From assembly GCA_015487785.1 (NCBI GenBank), contig WFPC01000044.1:1-64000 (forward strand): a stretch of 64,000 bases of DNA, written 5' to 3'. The position numbers were made by a program, and so were the translations under genes. This document shows, piece after piece, positions 38,946 to 50,702 of the stretch. Positions within the stretch are counted from its first letter, which is position 1. Each line of letters opens with the position of its first letter. Under the pieces are notes generated by a model. That model searched no databases. It was not told the DNA's origin and saw only the letters and a list, made by a program, of their open reading frames with translations. Origin of the DNA: Gammaproteobacteria bacterium (lineage in GTDB: Bacteria; Pseudomonadota; Gammaproteobacteria; S012-40).

Positions 38946-39974
38946 TCAGTCCCCCTTTCCTTCCAGGGGCAACTTGGACGCAGCACCCGCCTGCTCACGC
39001 ACCAGCCGCGGCACCAGATAACCGGGCAGCCTGTTACGCAGGCACACCAGCAGGTCCCTCGCACGCCGCGACTCCACCTCGAAGCGGGCACTGCCGGCTA
39101 CCCGGTCCAGGGCATGCAGGTAATAGGGCATCACCCCCGCCTCGAACAGGCGTTCGCTGAGCCGAATCAGGACTTCCGCATCATCATTGATTCCGCGCAG
39201 CAGCACACTCTGGTTGAGCAGGGTCACACCGGCATCACGCAGCCGTCCCAGCGCCCGTTCGAGTTCGCTATCGAGTTCTGCCGGATGATTGATATGCACC
39301 ACCACCACCGGGCGCAAGCGAGTGCCGGCCAACCAGCCCAGCAGCGCTTCGTCCACCCGGCTGGGCAATACCACCGGCAGGCGGGTATGCAGGCGCAGAA
39401 TGCGCAAATGCCCAATGGTCTCCAGTTGCGCCACCAGCTCCGCCAGCTTGTCGTCGCGCAGGCTCAATGGATCACCCCCACTGAGAATCACCTCGCGGAT
39501 ACTGGCGTCCGCCCGGATATAGTCCAGGCTGGCCTGCCACTGATCGAACCGCGGGTTGGCCTCGCCATAGGGGAAATGCTGGCGAAAACAATAGCGGCAA
39601 TGCACCGCACAGGCGCCAGTGGTCACCAGCAACACGCGGCCATGGTATTTGTGCAACAAGCCCGGCAGACGCTCGGCGGCATGATCACCCACCGGATCGG
39701 CCACAAAGCCCGCCACCGCCTCCAGCTCATCCTGGTGTGGCAGGACCTGCAACAACAGGGGATCCCGGGCATCGCCCCGTCGCATCCTGCGGATGAAGCT
39801 GTGTGGCACGCGCAGGGGAAACCGGCGGTGCGCCCGCCGTGCTGCCGGCAACAGATCCTGTGGCAACCCCAGCATACGCAGCAGTTGCGCGGGACAACGC
39901 ACGGCCCCGGCCAGCTCCCGCTGCCATGGGCGGGCCTGCCCTGGCGAGGAAAAAACGGGTATCATAGCGGTCAT
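38946..39974 (-). CDS. epmB: EF-P lysine 2,3-aminomutase EpmB
   Basis: 342 residues from the ATG at 39974, the E. coli length. Radical-SAM enzyme producing (R)-beta-lysine for EF-P. The cluster motif CAVHCRYC lies near residue 112, followed by ILSGGDPLSL near 158, RLHTRLPVVLP near 195 and INHPAELD. LRVPHSFIRRM near 54 is the family's N-terminal signature. It is divergent from efp with 38 bp between start codons, a conserved arrangement. Confidence 0.95.
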   Translation of the reverse strand: MTAMIPVFSSPGQARPWQRELAGAVRCPAQLLRMLGLPQDLLPAARRAHRRFPLRVPHSFIRRMRRGDARDPLLLQVLPHQDELEAVAGFVADPVGDHAAERLPGLLHKYHGRVLLVTTGACAVHCRYCFRQHFPYGEANPRFDQWQASLDYIRADASIREVILSGGDPLSLRDDKLAELVAQLETIGHLRILRLHTRLPVVLPSRVDEALLGWLAGTRLRPVVVVHINHPAELDSELERALGRLRDAGVTLLNQSVLLRGINDDAEVLIRLSERLFEAGVMPYYLHALDRVAGSARFEVESRRARDLLVCLRNRLPGYLVPRLVREQAGAASKLPLEGKGD

Positions 39975-40012
39975 TTTTTTACGCCAGCAAACAATCGAGG
40001 TAATCAATCAGC

Positions 40013-40585
40013 ATGGCCACGTATAGTACAAATGAATTCAAGAGCGGTCTAAAAATAATGCAGGACGGCGATCCCTGCGTGATCGTGGAGAACGAGTTCG
40101 TCAAACCGGGCAAGGGCCAGGCCTTCAATCGCGTCAAGCTGCGAAACCTCAAGACGGGTCGCATCGTCGACCGCACCTTCAAGAGTGGTGAAAGCGTGGA
40201 AGCCGCCGACGTACTCGACACCGAAATGCAATATCTCTACACCGACGGTGAATTCTGGTATTTCATGGACCCCAACACCTTCGAACAACTCAGTGCCGAT
40301 GCCAATGCCGTGGGCGAAGCCAAGAAGTGGCTCAAGGAACAAGATCTCTGCACACTCACCCTGTGGAACGGCGTTCCCATCAGCGTTACCCCACCCAATT
40401 TCGTAGTGCTGCAGATCACCGAAACCGACCCTGGCGTGCGCGGAGACACCGCCAGCGGCGGCGGTAAACCCGCCACCCTGGAAACCGGCGCGGTAGTGCG
40501 AGTGCCCCTGTTCGTGGAAACCGGCGAAATGATCAAAGTGGACACCCGCAGCGGCGAATACGTGGCGCGGGTAAAGGACGAATAG
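40013..40585 (+). CDS. efp: Translation elongation factor P
   Basis: 190-residue three-domain EF-P, which relieves ribosome stalling at polyproline. The modified lysine is K34 in the loop VKPGKGQAF, matching the beta-lysylated type. Domains II and III are complete ([24 protein letters not shown] at the end). It is followed 3 nt later by epmA and divergent from epmB. The modification pathway is therefore encoded together; the hydroxylase EpmC is not in the window. Confidence 0.97.
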   Translation: MATYSTNEFKSGLKIMQDGDPCVIVENEFVKPGKGQAFNRVKLRNLKTGRIVDRTFKSGESVEAADVLDTEMQYLYTDGEFWYFMDPNTFEQLSADANAVGEAKKWLKEQDLCTLTLWNGVPISVTPPNFVVLQITETDPGVRGDTASGGGKPATLETGAVVRVPLFVETGEMIKVDTRSGEYVARVKDE

Positions 40586-40588
40586 CCC

Positions 40589-41557
40589 TTGCCCCACGAA
40601 TCCGGCGCCACGCCCTGGCGCCCCTCGGCCTCACTGGAGACGTTGCGAAAGCGCGCCGCGCTGCTGGCGCGCACAAGGGCTTTCTTTGCCCAGCGCGGGG
40701 TGCTGGAAGTGGAAACCCCCCTGCTCTCGCGCAACGGCAACCCTTCGCCGGCCATCGACAGCATGAGCTGCGAAACCGGCGACGGGCGGCGCTACCTGCA
40801 CACTTCGCCCGAATTCGCCATGAAACGCCTGCTGGCCGCCGGCAGCGGGCCTATCTATCAGATATGCAAGGTTTTCCGGCAAGGAGAACGAGGCCGGCGA
40901 CACAGCCCCGAATTCACCCTGCTGGAATGGTACCGCCCCGGCATGGACTATCGCGGCTTGATGGACGAAGTGGACGAATTGCTCCAGCACCTGCTGAACA
41001 CCCCGGTGTCGGAAAAGCTGACATATGCCCAGTTGTTCCGCCAGCACCTGGGCCTCGACATCCATCATGCCAGCCAGACCCAGCTCCAGGCCTGTGCCAC
41101 CCAACACGGTCTGGATGCCCGACTTGGCCCGGACGACGACCTGGACTGTTGGCGCGACCTGCTGCTGAGCCACCTCATCGAGCCTCGCCTCGGCTGGCAC
41201 GCCCCCCTGTTCGTCTACGATTATCCCGCCAGCCAGGCTGCCCTGGCCCGGGTACGGCCCGGCCCACCCGCCTTGGCGGAACGTTTCGAACTCTATATGC
41301 AAGGCATTGAAATTGCGAATGGTTATCAAGAACTGACCGATCCTGCCGAGCAACGACAACGCTTCCTGGACGAACAACGCCAGCGCCAACGCCAGGGCAG
41401 GGAATCCCCGCCTGTGGACGAAGCATTGCTGGCGGCCCTGAGCCACGGTCTGCCCGCTTGCTCCGGTGTGGCATTGGGCGTGGACCGCCTCCTGATGCTA
41501 TGGCAGGGAATTGAAAACATTGATGAAACCCTGAGCTTCTCCTGGCAGCGGGCCTGA
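40589..41557 (+). CDS. epmA: EF-P lysine ligase EpmA (GenX/PoxA/YjeA)
   Basis: 322 residues from an apparent TTG start 3 nt after efp (AAGGA upstream; no ATG or GTG near the expected N-terminus). It is a truncated class II lysyl-tRNA synthetase-like enzyme without the anticodon-binding domain; it attaches beta-lysine to EF-P. Class II motif 2 is FRQGERGRRHSPEFTLLEWY near 98-117 and motif 3 is GVALGVDRLLML near 300. ELYMQGIEIANGYQEL is also typical. Confidence 0.95.
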   Translation: MPHESGATPWRPSASLETLRKRAALLARTRAFFAQRGVLEVETPLLSRNGNPSPAIDSMSCETGDGRRYLHTSPEFAMKRLLAAGSGPIYQICKVFRQGERGRRHSPEFTLLEWYRPGMDYRGLMDEVDELLQHLLNTPVSEKLTYAQLFRQHLGLDIHHASQTQLQACATQHGLDARLGPDDDLDCWRDLLLSHLIEPRLGWHAPLFVYDYPASQAALARVRPGPPALAERFELYMQGIEIANGYQELTDPAEQRQRFLDEQRQRQRQGRESPPVDEALLAALSHGLPACSGVALGVDRLLMLWQGIENIDETLSFSWQRA

Positions 41558-41730
41558 CTCACACCGTCTCAAAAAAGCGACACTTTTCCCGACCTTAAAA
41601 CAAGTTTTCCGGCTTTGACCGAGTGCATTTGTCGACAATCTTTACAAATGCCGCCTTTTTGTCACAATTAATACTTTTTGACTAGGGCATTATTCCTGCA
41701 AGGCTTTGTTTTTCCATTTGCGCGAAAAGC

Positions 41731-41746
41731 TGGCATGGAGCATGCT
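41731..41746 (+). promoter_or_regulatory. Sigma-54 (-24/-12) promoter upstream of the second PilZ gene
   Basis: TGGCATG-GAGC-ATGCT fits TGGCACG-N4-TTGCW with exact GG-GC spacing. Predicted start is near 41757, 146 nt before the PilZ ATG. Confidence 0.6.
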
Positions 41747-41902
41747 ATGCTCTCAGCACAGGCCGCCAACGTGGTATGACGGCCTGGGGTTGCTGTCATG
41801 CATTGGATAGGCTTCCGCCCGGCGGACAACAACAAGAACAACAGCAACCACCGCATTGGGATGAGAGATCCACGGAGGACAAGCTTTAATAAGGAGCAGA
41901 AG
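41747..41902 (+). promoter_or_regulatory. 5' leader of the PilZ gene with hairpin and AAN-triplet tract
   Basis: The 345-bp gap 41558-41902 has no convincing gene. Its downstream part contains a 6-bp stem (AGGCCG 41760-41765 / CGGCCT 41780-41785) at the predicted 5' end and a run of seven A-rich triplets (AAC AAC AAG AAC AAC AGC AAC, 41828-41848), a pattern bound by the distal face of Hfq, sometimes with Crc. AAGGAG at 41891-41896 is the ribosome site. An in-frame ATG at 41798 would translate the tract as NNKNNSN, so a longer protein is the alternative. Upstream 41558-41730 shows nothing clear. Confidence 0.45.
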
Positions 41903-42268
41903 ATGATGGGGGCAGCTAACCATATTGAAAACCGCTGGAGCCAGCGGCGGAAGGTGTCGTTGGCGGTGGATGTCATCGATGCAGACGCTCACCTGGAGCA
42001 TTGCCGTACCCGCGACGTCGGTCTGGGAGGCGTGTTCGTGGAAATCAGCGCGGAACACCAGCCGGCCGAGAATGCCGAGGTGGAATTGCTGTTCAAGCTC
42101 ATTGGCAAAGATCAACGCCTGGTGCAGCATCGCTTGCGCGCCAAGGTGGTGCGCACCACCGAGGAAGGCATCGGCCTGATGTTCCGTGGCTTCGATACCA
42201 GCTCGTTCCGCTCTCTGCAGGAGCTGATGCGCCAGGCCGCCCCCGAGGAAGCACCCAAGCTGCACTGA
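41903..42268 (+). CDS. PilZ domain protein (degenerate second motif)
   Basis: 121 residues from the ATG at 41903, which has AAGGAG 6 nt upstream. RWSQRRKVSLAVDV holds the N-terminal Arg motif; the second motif reads RDVGLGGVFVE, with Gly where the usual DxSxxG has Ser, so c-di-GMP affinity may be altered. The rest (AEVELLFKLIG, RAKVVRTTEEGIGLMF) matches the PilZ barrel. A sigma-54-type promoter lies upstream. Function is probably motility or surface attachment, by analogy only. Confidence 0.82.
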   Translation: MMGAANHIENRWSQRRKVSLAVDVIDADAHLEHCRTRDVGLGGVFVEISAEHQPAENAEVELLFKLIGKDQRLVQHRLRAKVVRTTEEGIGLMFRGFDTSSFRSLQELMRQAAPEEAPKLH

Positions 42269-42272
42269 GAAA

Positions 42273-43160
42273 CTATCTCGCGCGTGCGAGGGCTTGCCCC
42301 ATGACGACTGTCGCCCCAGGTTGCAGCTCGGGGCACAATTGGATTTGCCGGTCGCCGAACAACACGATCACCGTGGATCCCATATTGAAACGGCCCAGTT
42401 CTTCACCGCGACGGAAGGTCCACTGCCCGGGAGCATAATCCCAGCGCCGCACCGTGGCATGGCGGGGTGGCGTCACCTCACCGGCCCATACCGTTTCGAT
42501 ACTGGACACGAAGATCGCCCCCACCATCACCAGGGCCATGGGTCCCCGGTCGGTATCAAATAGAGCAATCACTCGCTCGTTGCGGGCGAACAGTCCGGGA
42601 ATCACCCGGGTCGTGGCCGGATTGACACTGAACAGCCGCCCCGGCACATGGATCATTTCCCGCAAACGCGCATCTAGCGGACAATGGATCCGATGATAAT
42701 CCCGTGGCGACAGATACAGGGTGGCAAAATGCCCCCTCTCGAAGAGACGGGCCAGATTGGCCTCCCCGCCAAGCAAGTCCCGCAAGCCGTAATCGCGCCC
42801 CTTGGCCTGGAAGATACGTCCCTCCCGGACAGCTCCCGTCTGACTGATTGCGCCATCCACCGGCGACACGATGACCTGCGGATCCTCCGGCAAGGGTCTC
42901 GCCTGCGGCTTGAGTTCGCGGGTGAAAAAGGCATTGAAATTGGGATAGGCACGGTAATCGGGCTGTCGCGCCAGACTCATGTCCACCTGGTAATGGCGAA
43001 TCACAAAACGAATCATGGCATTCTTGATGACTGGTGTCTCAATGCGCGCCAACCAGTGCATTACGGAAGAAAGCGCATGGTGGGGCAACAGATACTGCGG
43101 CAAGGCCTTGAGATAATCGAGCAACAAGGCCTCATCCCGGGGAGGCTGATGTTCCGTCAT
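42273..43160 (-). CDS. psd: Phosphatidylserine decarboxylase
   Basis: 295 residues from the ATG at 43160 (a TTG two codons earlier is possible). It converts phosphatidylserine to phosphatidylethanolamine at the inner membrane. FNAFFTRELKPQARP near 80, SPVDGAISQTG near 105 and LSPRDYHRIHCP near 155 are conserved. The self-cleavage site giving the pyruvoyl prosthetic group is MGST near 256 (LGST in E. coli). It converges with the PilZ gene, leaving 4 bp. Confidence 0.96.
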   Translation of the reverse strand: MTEHQPPRDEALLLDYLKALPQYLLPHHALSSVMHWLARIETPVIKNAMIRFVIRHYQVDMSLARQPDYRAYPNFNAFFTRELKPQARPLPEDPQVIVSPVDGAISQTGAVREGRIFQAKGRDYGLRDLLGGEANLARLFERGHFATLYLSPRDYHRIHCPLDARLREMIHVPGRLFSVNPATTRVIPGLFARNERVIALFDTDRGPMALVMVGAIFVSSIETVWAGEVTPPRHATVRRWDYAPGQWTFRRGEELGRFNMGSTVIVLFGDRQIQLCPELQPGATVVMGQALARAR

Positions 43161-43240
43161 GGTCAATCCAGTCTGTTCTGATCCGTGCTATTATCCCATG
43201 CGCCGCATCGGCTTAGCCAATGAATTTTTGGGGTTTTGCA

Positions 43241-43759
43241 ATGTCCACCACGCCCATGCCCAACGATTCCACACTCCAGGCCCTGGCCCGCTCTCTGGGC
43301 ACCCTGTGCCAAACCCGGGGTCTTTGGCTGAGCACCGCCGAATCCTGCACCGGTGGCTGGGTGGCCAAGACACTCACCGACATCGCCGGCAGTTCCCGCT
43401 GGTTCGAACGTGGCTTCATCACCTACAGCAACCAGGCCAAGCAGGAACTGCTCGCCGTACCTCCCGAAATTCTGGCTGGCTCCGGCGCGGTCAGCGAGGC
43501 TGTGGTGGGCGCCATGGCTCGCGGCGCCATTGCACATTCCCGGGCCGACCTCAGTCTGGCCATCAGCGGTATTGCCGGCCCTTCCGGCGGCAGCGCGGAA
43601 AAACCCGTGGGCACGGTCTGGCTGGCTTGGGCCTGTCGCTCCGGAGCCGAACTCACCCGCCTGGTCCATTTGCCGGGCAATCGCGAGGCGGTACGCCGCC
43701 AGGCGGTCATGATCGGCCTGCGGGGTTTCTTCGACATCATCGAGCTGGCCACCCCGTGA
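43241..43759 (+). CDS. pncC: Nicotinamide-nucleotide amidohydrolase PncC (CinA C-terminal domain)
   Basis: 172 residues from the ATG at 43241 (an in-frame ATG at 43220 is possible). It is the stand-alone CinA C-terminal domain that deamidates NMN to NaMN. The catalytic Ser is in LSTAESCTGGW near residue 31, and FERGFITYSNQAK and GIAGPSGGSAEKPVGTVW are intact. It precedes thpR and recA, the usual gammaproteobacterial cinA-recA neighbourhood. Stop overlaps the thpR GTG start. Confidence 0.94.
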   Translation: MSTTPMPNDSTLQALARSLGTLCQTRGLWLSTAESCTGGWVAKTLTDIAGSSRWFERGFITYSNQAKQELLAVPPEILAGSGAVSEAVVGAMARGAIAHSRADLSLAISGIAGPSGGSAEKPVGTVWLAWACRSGAELTRLVHLPGNREAVRRQAVMIGLRGFFDIIELATP

Positions 43760-44280
43760 GTAGTGAACGTCTGTTCCTAGCCCTGTGGCCCGATGAAAAT
43801 GTGCGCCGACAGGTGGCAGACTATGCCCGGCAACTGCACCGCACCCTGAAAGGCCGGCGCTTGCCGCCGCAGAACTGGCATGTCACCCTGCACTACCTGG
43901 GCCCAACCGTCGCAAAAAAACGACAACTCGTGGAGCGCATCGCCACGAACACGACGGCATCCCGCTTTTCCCTGCTGTTGGACCAGGCCGGCTGCTGGCC
44001 GCGGCCACGCGTGGCCTGGCTGGGCAGCAGCCAGACACCCGCCCCGCTCGGCCGATTGTTCGAGCAGTTGCGAAATGCCCTGCAAGCCCAAGGCTTTACC
44101 CTCGACTCTCGCCCCCTGCGCCCCCACATGACCCTGATGCGCAAGGTCCACTGCCCCCGAAAAGAACTGCCACGCCCGAAACCGCTCACCTGGCAGGTCG
44201 ATCGGTTCGTACTGGCCCGCTCGCACACCCTGCCTGGCGGCGCGGAATATGAAGTACTGCGGGAATGGATGCTACAATAG
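43756..44280 (+). CDS. thpR: RNA 2',3'-cyclic phosphodiesterase (ThpR/LigT)
   Basis: 174 residues from a GTG that overlaps the previous stop (GTGA). It is a 2H phosphoesterase with the two HxTx motifs HVTLHYLG near 41 and HMTLMRK near 125. It begins [14 protein letters not shown], the family's RLFxAL pattern. It lies between pncC and recA. In E. coli the enzyme opens 2',3'-cyclic phosphates and can ligate tRNA halves; the physiological role is unclear. Confidence 0.93.
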   Translation: MSSERLFLALWPDENVRRQVADYARQLHRTLKGRRLPPQNWHVTLHYLGPTVAKKRQLVERIATNTTASRFSLLLDQAGCWPRPRVAWLGSSQTPAPLGRLFEQLRNALQAQGFTLDSRPLRPHMTLMRKVHCPRKELPRPKPLTWQVDRFVLARSHTLPGGAEYEVLREWMLQ

Positions 44281-44339
44281 CGCTTTGCGTCGGGGTTGTC
44301 CGGCCACAACGACTTGAATCCAACGAGAGAACACAGGTT

Positions 44340-45365
44340 ATGGATGAAAACAAGAAGCGCGCGCTGAGCGCCGCGTTGAGCCAGATCGAGAAACAATTCG
44401 GCAAGGGATCGGTAATGCGCATGGGCGATGCCAGCGCAGTGCGCGATATCGATGCGGTGTCCACCGGTTCCCTGGGGCTGGACATCGCCCTGGGCCTGGG
44501 CGGCCTGCCACGCGGGCGCGTGGTGGAGATTTTCGGCCCTGAGTCCTCGGGCAAAACCACCCTCACCCTGTCCACCATCGCCCAATGCCAGCAGGCCGGC
44601 GGCACCGCGGCCTTCGTGGATGCCGAACATGCCCTGGACCCCATCTATGCGGAAAAACTGGGCGTCAACATCGACGACCTGCTGGTCTCCCAGCCGGACA
44701 CCGGAGAACAGGCGCTGGAAATCGCTGACATGCTGGTACGCTCCGGTGCGGTGGACATCGTGGTTATCGATTCCGTCGCGGCCCTGACGCCCAAGGCTGA
44801 AATCGAAGGTGACATGGGCGACAGCCACGTAGGCCTGCAGGCCCGCCTCATGTCCCAGGCCCTGCGCAAACTCACCGCCAACATCAAGCGCTCCAACACC
44901 CTGGTGATCTTCATCAACCAGATCCGCATGAAGATCGGCGTGATGTTCGGCAACCCGGAAACCACCACCGGCGGCAACGCGCTGAAGTTCTATTCCTCCG
45001 TGCGCCTGGACATTCGCCGCACCGGCGCCATCAAAAAGGGCGAGGAAATCACCGGTAGCGCCACCCGGGTCAAGGTCGTCAAGAACAAGGTCGCGCCGCC
45101 GTTCAAGCAGGCCGAATTCGACATCCTTTATGGTGAGGGTATCTCGCGCGAGGGCGAAATCATCGATCTGGGGGTCAAGCAGGGCCTGGTGGACAAATCC
45201 GGCGCCTGGTACAGCTACCAGGGCAACCGGATCGGCCAGGGTAAGGACAATGCTCGCCTCTTCCTCAAGGAGCACCCCGAACTGGCACAGGAAATCGAGG
45301 CCGCCATTCGCGCCCAACTCCTGCCTGGCACGGCAACCAGTGAAACCGCGGAGGCCGAGGCCTGA
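44340..45365 (+). CDS. recA: Recombinase RecA
   Basis: 341 residues from the ATG at 44340. Walker A is [10 protein letters not shown] near residue 66, Walker [13 protein letters not shown] near 138, and loop L2 [28 protein letters not shown] near 192-219 is intact. The C-terminal acidic tail is short. A TACAAT element (44273-44278) upstream could be its -10. I see no E. coli-type SOS box (CTGT-N8-ACAG) in the 60-bp gap. It is followed directly by recX. Confidence 0.98.
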   Translation: MDENKKRALSAALSQIEKQFGKGSVMRMGDASAVRDIDAVSTGSLGLDIALGLGGLPRGRVVEIFGPESSGKTTLTLSTIAQCQQAGGTAAFVDAEHALDPIYAEKLGVNIDDLLVSQPDTGEQALEIADMLVRSGAVDIVVIDSVAALTPKAEIEGDMGDSHVGLQARLMSQALRKLTANIKRSNTLVIFINQIRMKIGVMFGNPETTTGGNALKFYSSVRLDIRRTGAIKKGEEITGSATRVKVVKNKVAPPFKQAEFDILYGEGISREGEIIDLGVKQGLVDKSGAWYSYQGNRIGQGKDNARLFLKEHPELAQEIEAAIRAQLLPGTATSETAEAEA

Positions 45366-45814
45366 GCCGGGAAGCGCACGACATTCGCCGGCAGGCGCTG
45401 AACCTGCTGGCCCGGCGCGAGCACAGCCAGCACGAACTGCGGCAGAAACTTCTGGCACGGCAATACCCCGCCGACCAGGTGGATCTCCTGCTGAACTCGC
45501 TGGCCGAGGAAAACCTGCTCAGCGACCGGCGTTTCGCCGAAGCCTATTGCCGCCAACGGGCCGAAAAGGGCTATGGCCCGGCGCGAATCGTGCTGGAATT
45601 GCGCCAACGCGGCATCGAGGAAACACTCGCCCACCAGGTTCTGGCGGACCTGGCCCTGGACTGGTGCCGGCAGGCCCGCAGCGCACGCGAGAAACGCTTT
45701 GCCAGTCCACCCACCCGGCAAGACCGGGAGTGGGCCAGGCAATGGCGCTTCTTGCAGCAACGCGGCTTTACCAGCGAGCACATTCGCCAGGCCCTGGATG
45801 GGGAGGATCACTGA
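45362..45814 (+). CDS. recX: RecA regulator RecX, apparently starting at CTG
   Basis: 150 residues. Homology to RecX begins at once ([23 protein letters not shown]), but the frame between its upstream stop and this region has no ATG, GTG or TTG. A CTG at 45362-45364 overlapping the recA stop (CTGA) has GGAGG 7 nt upstream, so it is the likely start. The GTG at 45479 would delete the first ~39 residues, including the conserved LxxREHSxxEL helix. Later motifs [26 protein letters not shown] and [15 protein letters not shown] are intact. RecX limits RecA filament growth. Confidence 0.9.
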   Translation: MSREAHDIRRQALNLLARREHSQHELRQKLLARQYPADQVDLLLNSLAEENLLSDRRFAEAYCRQRAEKGYGPARIVLELRQRGIEETLAHQVLADLALDWCRQARSAREKRFASPPTRQDREWARQWRFLQQRGFTSEHIRQALDGEDH

Positions 45815-45964
45815 GCCGATACTCGACGCCGCTGGACAACACAAGCTGCTGAAACACAGCGTATTTCGTACAATGGCACCCGTATTTTGCGAATCACGAC
45901 CCAAGGCTTGCACGATCATTAGTAAACACACGCCACCACGGCGCTCAAGACAAAAACAACACCC

Positions 45965-48565
<2,601 letters not shown>

Positions 48566-48613
48566 GCAAGGCAGCAACACGGCCTTTAACCGGCTCACCC
48601 AAGCCGAGCCAAC

Positions 48614-48854
48614 CTGAATATTTCACCGGCCGGGCGAACACTCAGAGCCCCTGTTTGATGTTATGAATAATCGTGCTGGAAAAGACAGGGTTTCAGTGAG
48701 CGGGGTTTATGACCGTTCTGCACCATCCCGATTTCGGCGGTTTCTCACTCGCAGGGAAGGCGTTTTCACTCAAACCCTGTATGGCTTAGCTCCAAACCGG
48801 CGCGTCCGCGCGGCTGAAATCCGCCGGCTCTCGGGATGCAGGTGAAATATTCAG
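48614..48854. mobile_element. MITE-like element, 241 bp with 14-bp perfect terminal inverted repeats
   Basis: CTGAATATTTCACC (48614-48627) is perfectly inverted at 48841-48854 (GGTGAAATATTCAG), and an AC dinucleotide flanks both ends, possibly a 2-bp target duplication. The interior has no credible gene and no transposase remnant that I can see. It fills most of the 357-bp gap between alaS and lysC. The length, perfect ends and lack of coding content fit a miniature inverted-repeat element or the paired ends of a deleted insertion sequence. Confidence 0.6.
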
Positions 48855-48922
48855 ACTAGAGGCTTTTCTTTTCAAGAAAAATAGGGTCTAATTCCCGCCT
48901 TTTTCGAATCTCTATCGCAATC

Positions 48923-50146
48923 ATGGCAGTCATCGTGCAAAAATTCGGCGGCACCTCGGTGGGCTCGGTGGAACGCATCAAGGCCGTGGCCCAGACCGTG
49001 GCCCACTGGCAGGCGCGGGGCAACGACATCGTGGTGGTCGTCTCCGCCATGAGCGGCGAGACCAACCGGCTCACCGACTTGGCCCACCAGATCAGCTCCC
49101 AGCCCGACAGCCGCGAACTGGACGTTCTGCTGTCCACCGGCGAACAGGTCACCATCGCCCTACTCAGCATGGCCCTGCAGGCCATGGGCAAGCCGGCCCG
49201 GTCCTACACCGGCAGCCAAGTCAGAATATTGACGGACAGCGCCCATAACAAGGCCCGCATCCGCGAAATCGATGACGCCCGCATCCGCGCCGACCTGGCG
49301 CAAGGACGCATCGTCGTGGTAGCCGGCTTTCAAGGCGTGGACGAACACGGTAACATCACCACCCTGGGCCGCGGCGGCTCCGACACCACCGCGGTGGCCC
49401 TGGCGGCAGCCTTGGGAGCCGACGAATGCCAGATCTTCACCGATGTGGACGGTGTCTACACCACCGATCCTCGCGTGGTACCCGAAGCCCGCAAGCTGGA
49501 CCGGCTGACCTACGAGGAAATGCTGGAAATGGCCAGCCTGGGCGCCAAGGTATTGCAGATCCGTTCGGTGGAATTCGCCAGCAAGTACAATGTCCCTTTG
49601 CGGGTATTGTCCTCCTTCGCCCCCGGCGAGGGCACCTTGATCGTTTCAGAGGATGCAGTATTGGAACAGGCAAAAATCTCCGGCATCGCTTTCAATCGCG
49701 ACGAGGCCAAGCTTACCGTGGTGGGCGTACCCGACCAGCCCGGCGTGGCCCACCGCATACTCGGCCCCATCGGCCAGGCCAACATCGAGGTCGACATGAT
49801 CATCCAGAACGTGGGTTCCGATGGCCTGACCGACTTCACGTTCACCGTCCACCGGAATGACTTTTGCAAAGCTTATGCTATTCTTGAGAAAGTAGCTCAG
49901 GAACTTGGCGCGCAGGAAGTCAGCGGAGACGAACACATCGTCAAGATCTCCCTGGTGGGCGTCGGCATGCGATCCCATGCCGGCATCGCCAGCGCCATGT
50001 TCGAGGCACTGGCAAACGAGGGTATCAACATCCGCATGATATCCACCTCCGAAATCAAGATTTCGGTGGTGGTGGATGAAAAATACCTTGAACTGGGGGT
50101 AAGGACACTTCACTCGGCCTTCGGTCTGGAAAAGACCGACACATAA
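48923..50146 (+). CDS. lysC: Aspartate kinase (single-function, ACT-regulated)
   Basis: 407 residues. The kinase domain opens with [15 protein letters not shown] and has [13 protein letters not shown] near 38, [18 protein letters not shown] near 150 and [12 protein letters not shown] near 175. Two ACT domains occupy ~265-400 ([55 protein letters not shown]), the site of lysine/threonine feedback. This is the Pseudomonas-type enzyme without a fused homoserine dehydrogenase. Position between alaS and csrA is conserved. Confidence 0.97.
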   Translation: MAVIVQKFGGTSVGSVERIKAVAQTVAHWQARGNDIVVVVSAMSGETNRLTDLAHQISSQPDSRELDVLLSTGEQVTIALLSMALQAMGKPARSYTGSQVRILTDSAHNKARIREIDDARIRADLAQGRIVVVAGFQGVDEHGNITTLGRGGSDTTAVALAAALGADECQIFTDVDGVYTTDPRVVPEARKLDRLTYEEMLEMASLGAKVLQIRSVEFASKYNVPLRVLSSFAPGEGTLIVSEDAVLEQAKISGIAFNRDEAKLTVVGVPDQPGVAHRILGPIGQANIEVDMIIQNVGSDGLTDFTFTVHRNDFCKAYAILEKVAQELGAQEVSGDEHIVKISLVGVGMRSHAGIASAMFEALANEGINIRMISTSEIKISVVVDEKYLELGVRTLHSAFGLEKTDT

Positions 50147-50340
50147 GCCGCCCAGCCACGACATCCCGGCCTTGCACCGCGACGTCGGCTACACTGGAAG
50201 GACTCCACCATGTAGGCAGGAGGGCACCGCAGCCCCCTAAAGCTACATTTAAGATAGTGCATTTAAAGTTCACCTCACCTTCGACGCCAATCAGGTGAAG
50301 AGCCGGGAAAGGCCAATAGCGAGGAGGGTGATTACGCATT

Positions 50341-50378
50341 AATCCAGGAAAACGTGTTAATCAGGAAGGAGTAGTTTC
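50341..50378 (+). promoter_or_regulatory. csrA leader with GGA motifs around the ribosome site
   Basis: GGA triplets occur at 50347-50349, 50364-50366 and 50368-50370; the last two form AGGAAGGAG, which is also the Shine-Dalgarno. GGA motifs overlapping the ribosome site are the CsrA target pattern, so autoregulation is plausible. The rest of the gap (50147-50340) has no clear gene. Confidence 0.4.
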
Positions 50379-50576
50379 ATGCTAATACTTACACGGCGAG
50401 TAGGTGAAACACTGGTCATAGGTGACGATGTGACCGTCACCGTTCTCGGCGTCAAGGGCAACCAGGTCCGCATTGGCGTCAACGCACCGAAGGATGTCTC
50501 GGTGCATCGGGAAGAAATCTACGAGCGCATTCAACAAGAAAAAAACGCCGAAACCGACGCAACGGCAATCGGCTGA
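50379..50576 (+). CDS. csrA: Carbon storage regulator CsrA (RsmA)
   Basis: 65-residue RNA-binding dimer that represses translation at GGA sites. It begins [37 protein letters not shown] and has the RNA-contact segment [12 protein letters not shown] near 40-51, with Arg44-type residue conserved. It lies after lysC and directly before tRNA-Ser, the classical gammaproteobacterial context. It is relevant to the sRNA candidates in this window, although those carry C-rich rather than GGA loops. Confidence 0.98.
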   Translation: MLILTRRVGETLVIGDDVTVTVLGVKGNQVRIGVNAPKDVSVHREEIYERIQQEKNAETDATAIG

Positions 50577-50702
50577 GCGGACCCCGGAGCCCAGAGACAA
50601 AACGACAAAATTTCGGGCTTTTACAATAAAAAGGTTCCCTAACAGCAAGCAATTTGGCAGAATACAGCCCTCGATCCATCTTGGTCGGGGGTTGGTTCCA
50701 TA

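Noticed and set aside
41798..41902. N-terminal extension of the second PilZ protein from ATG 41798
   Set aside because: Kept only as an alternative: the ATG at 41903 has a much better ribosome site (AAGGAG, 6-nt spacing) and the extension is Asn-rich and not PilZ-like.
44281..44339. SOS (LexA) box upstream of recA
   Set aside because: No CTGT-N8-ACAG palindrome; TTGTCCGGCCACAA has paired ends but not the LexA pattern.
45479..45814. Short recX starting at GTG 45479
   Set aside because: RecX homology continues ~39 codons upstream to the recA stop, and the GTG falls inside a conserved helix-rich region.
48663..48845. 60-residue reading frame inside the MITE-like element
   Set aside because: No ribosome site, no resemblance to a transposase, Arg-rich composition typical of random GC-rich sequence.
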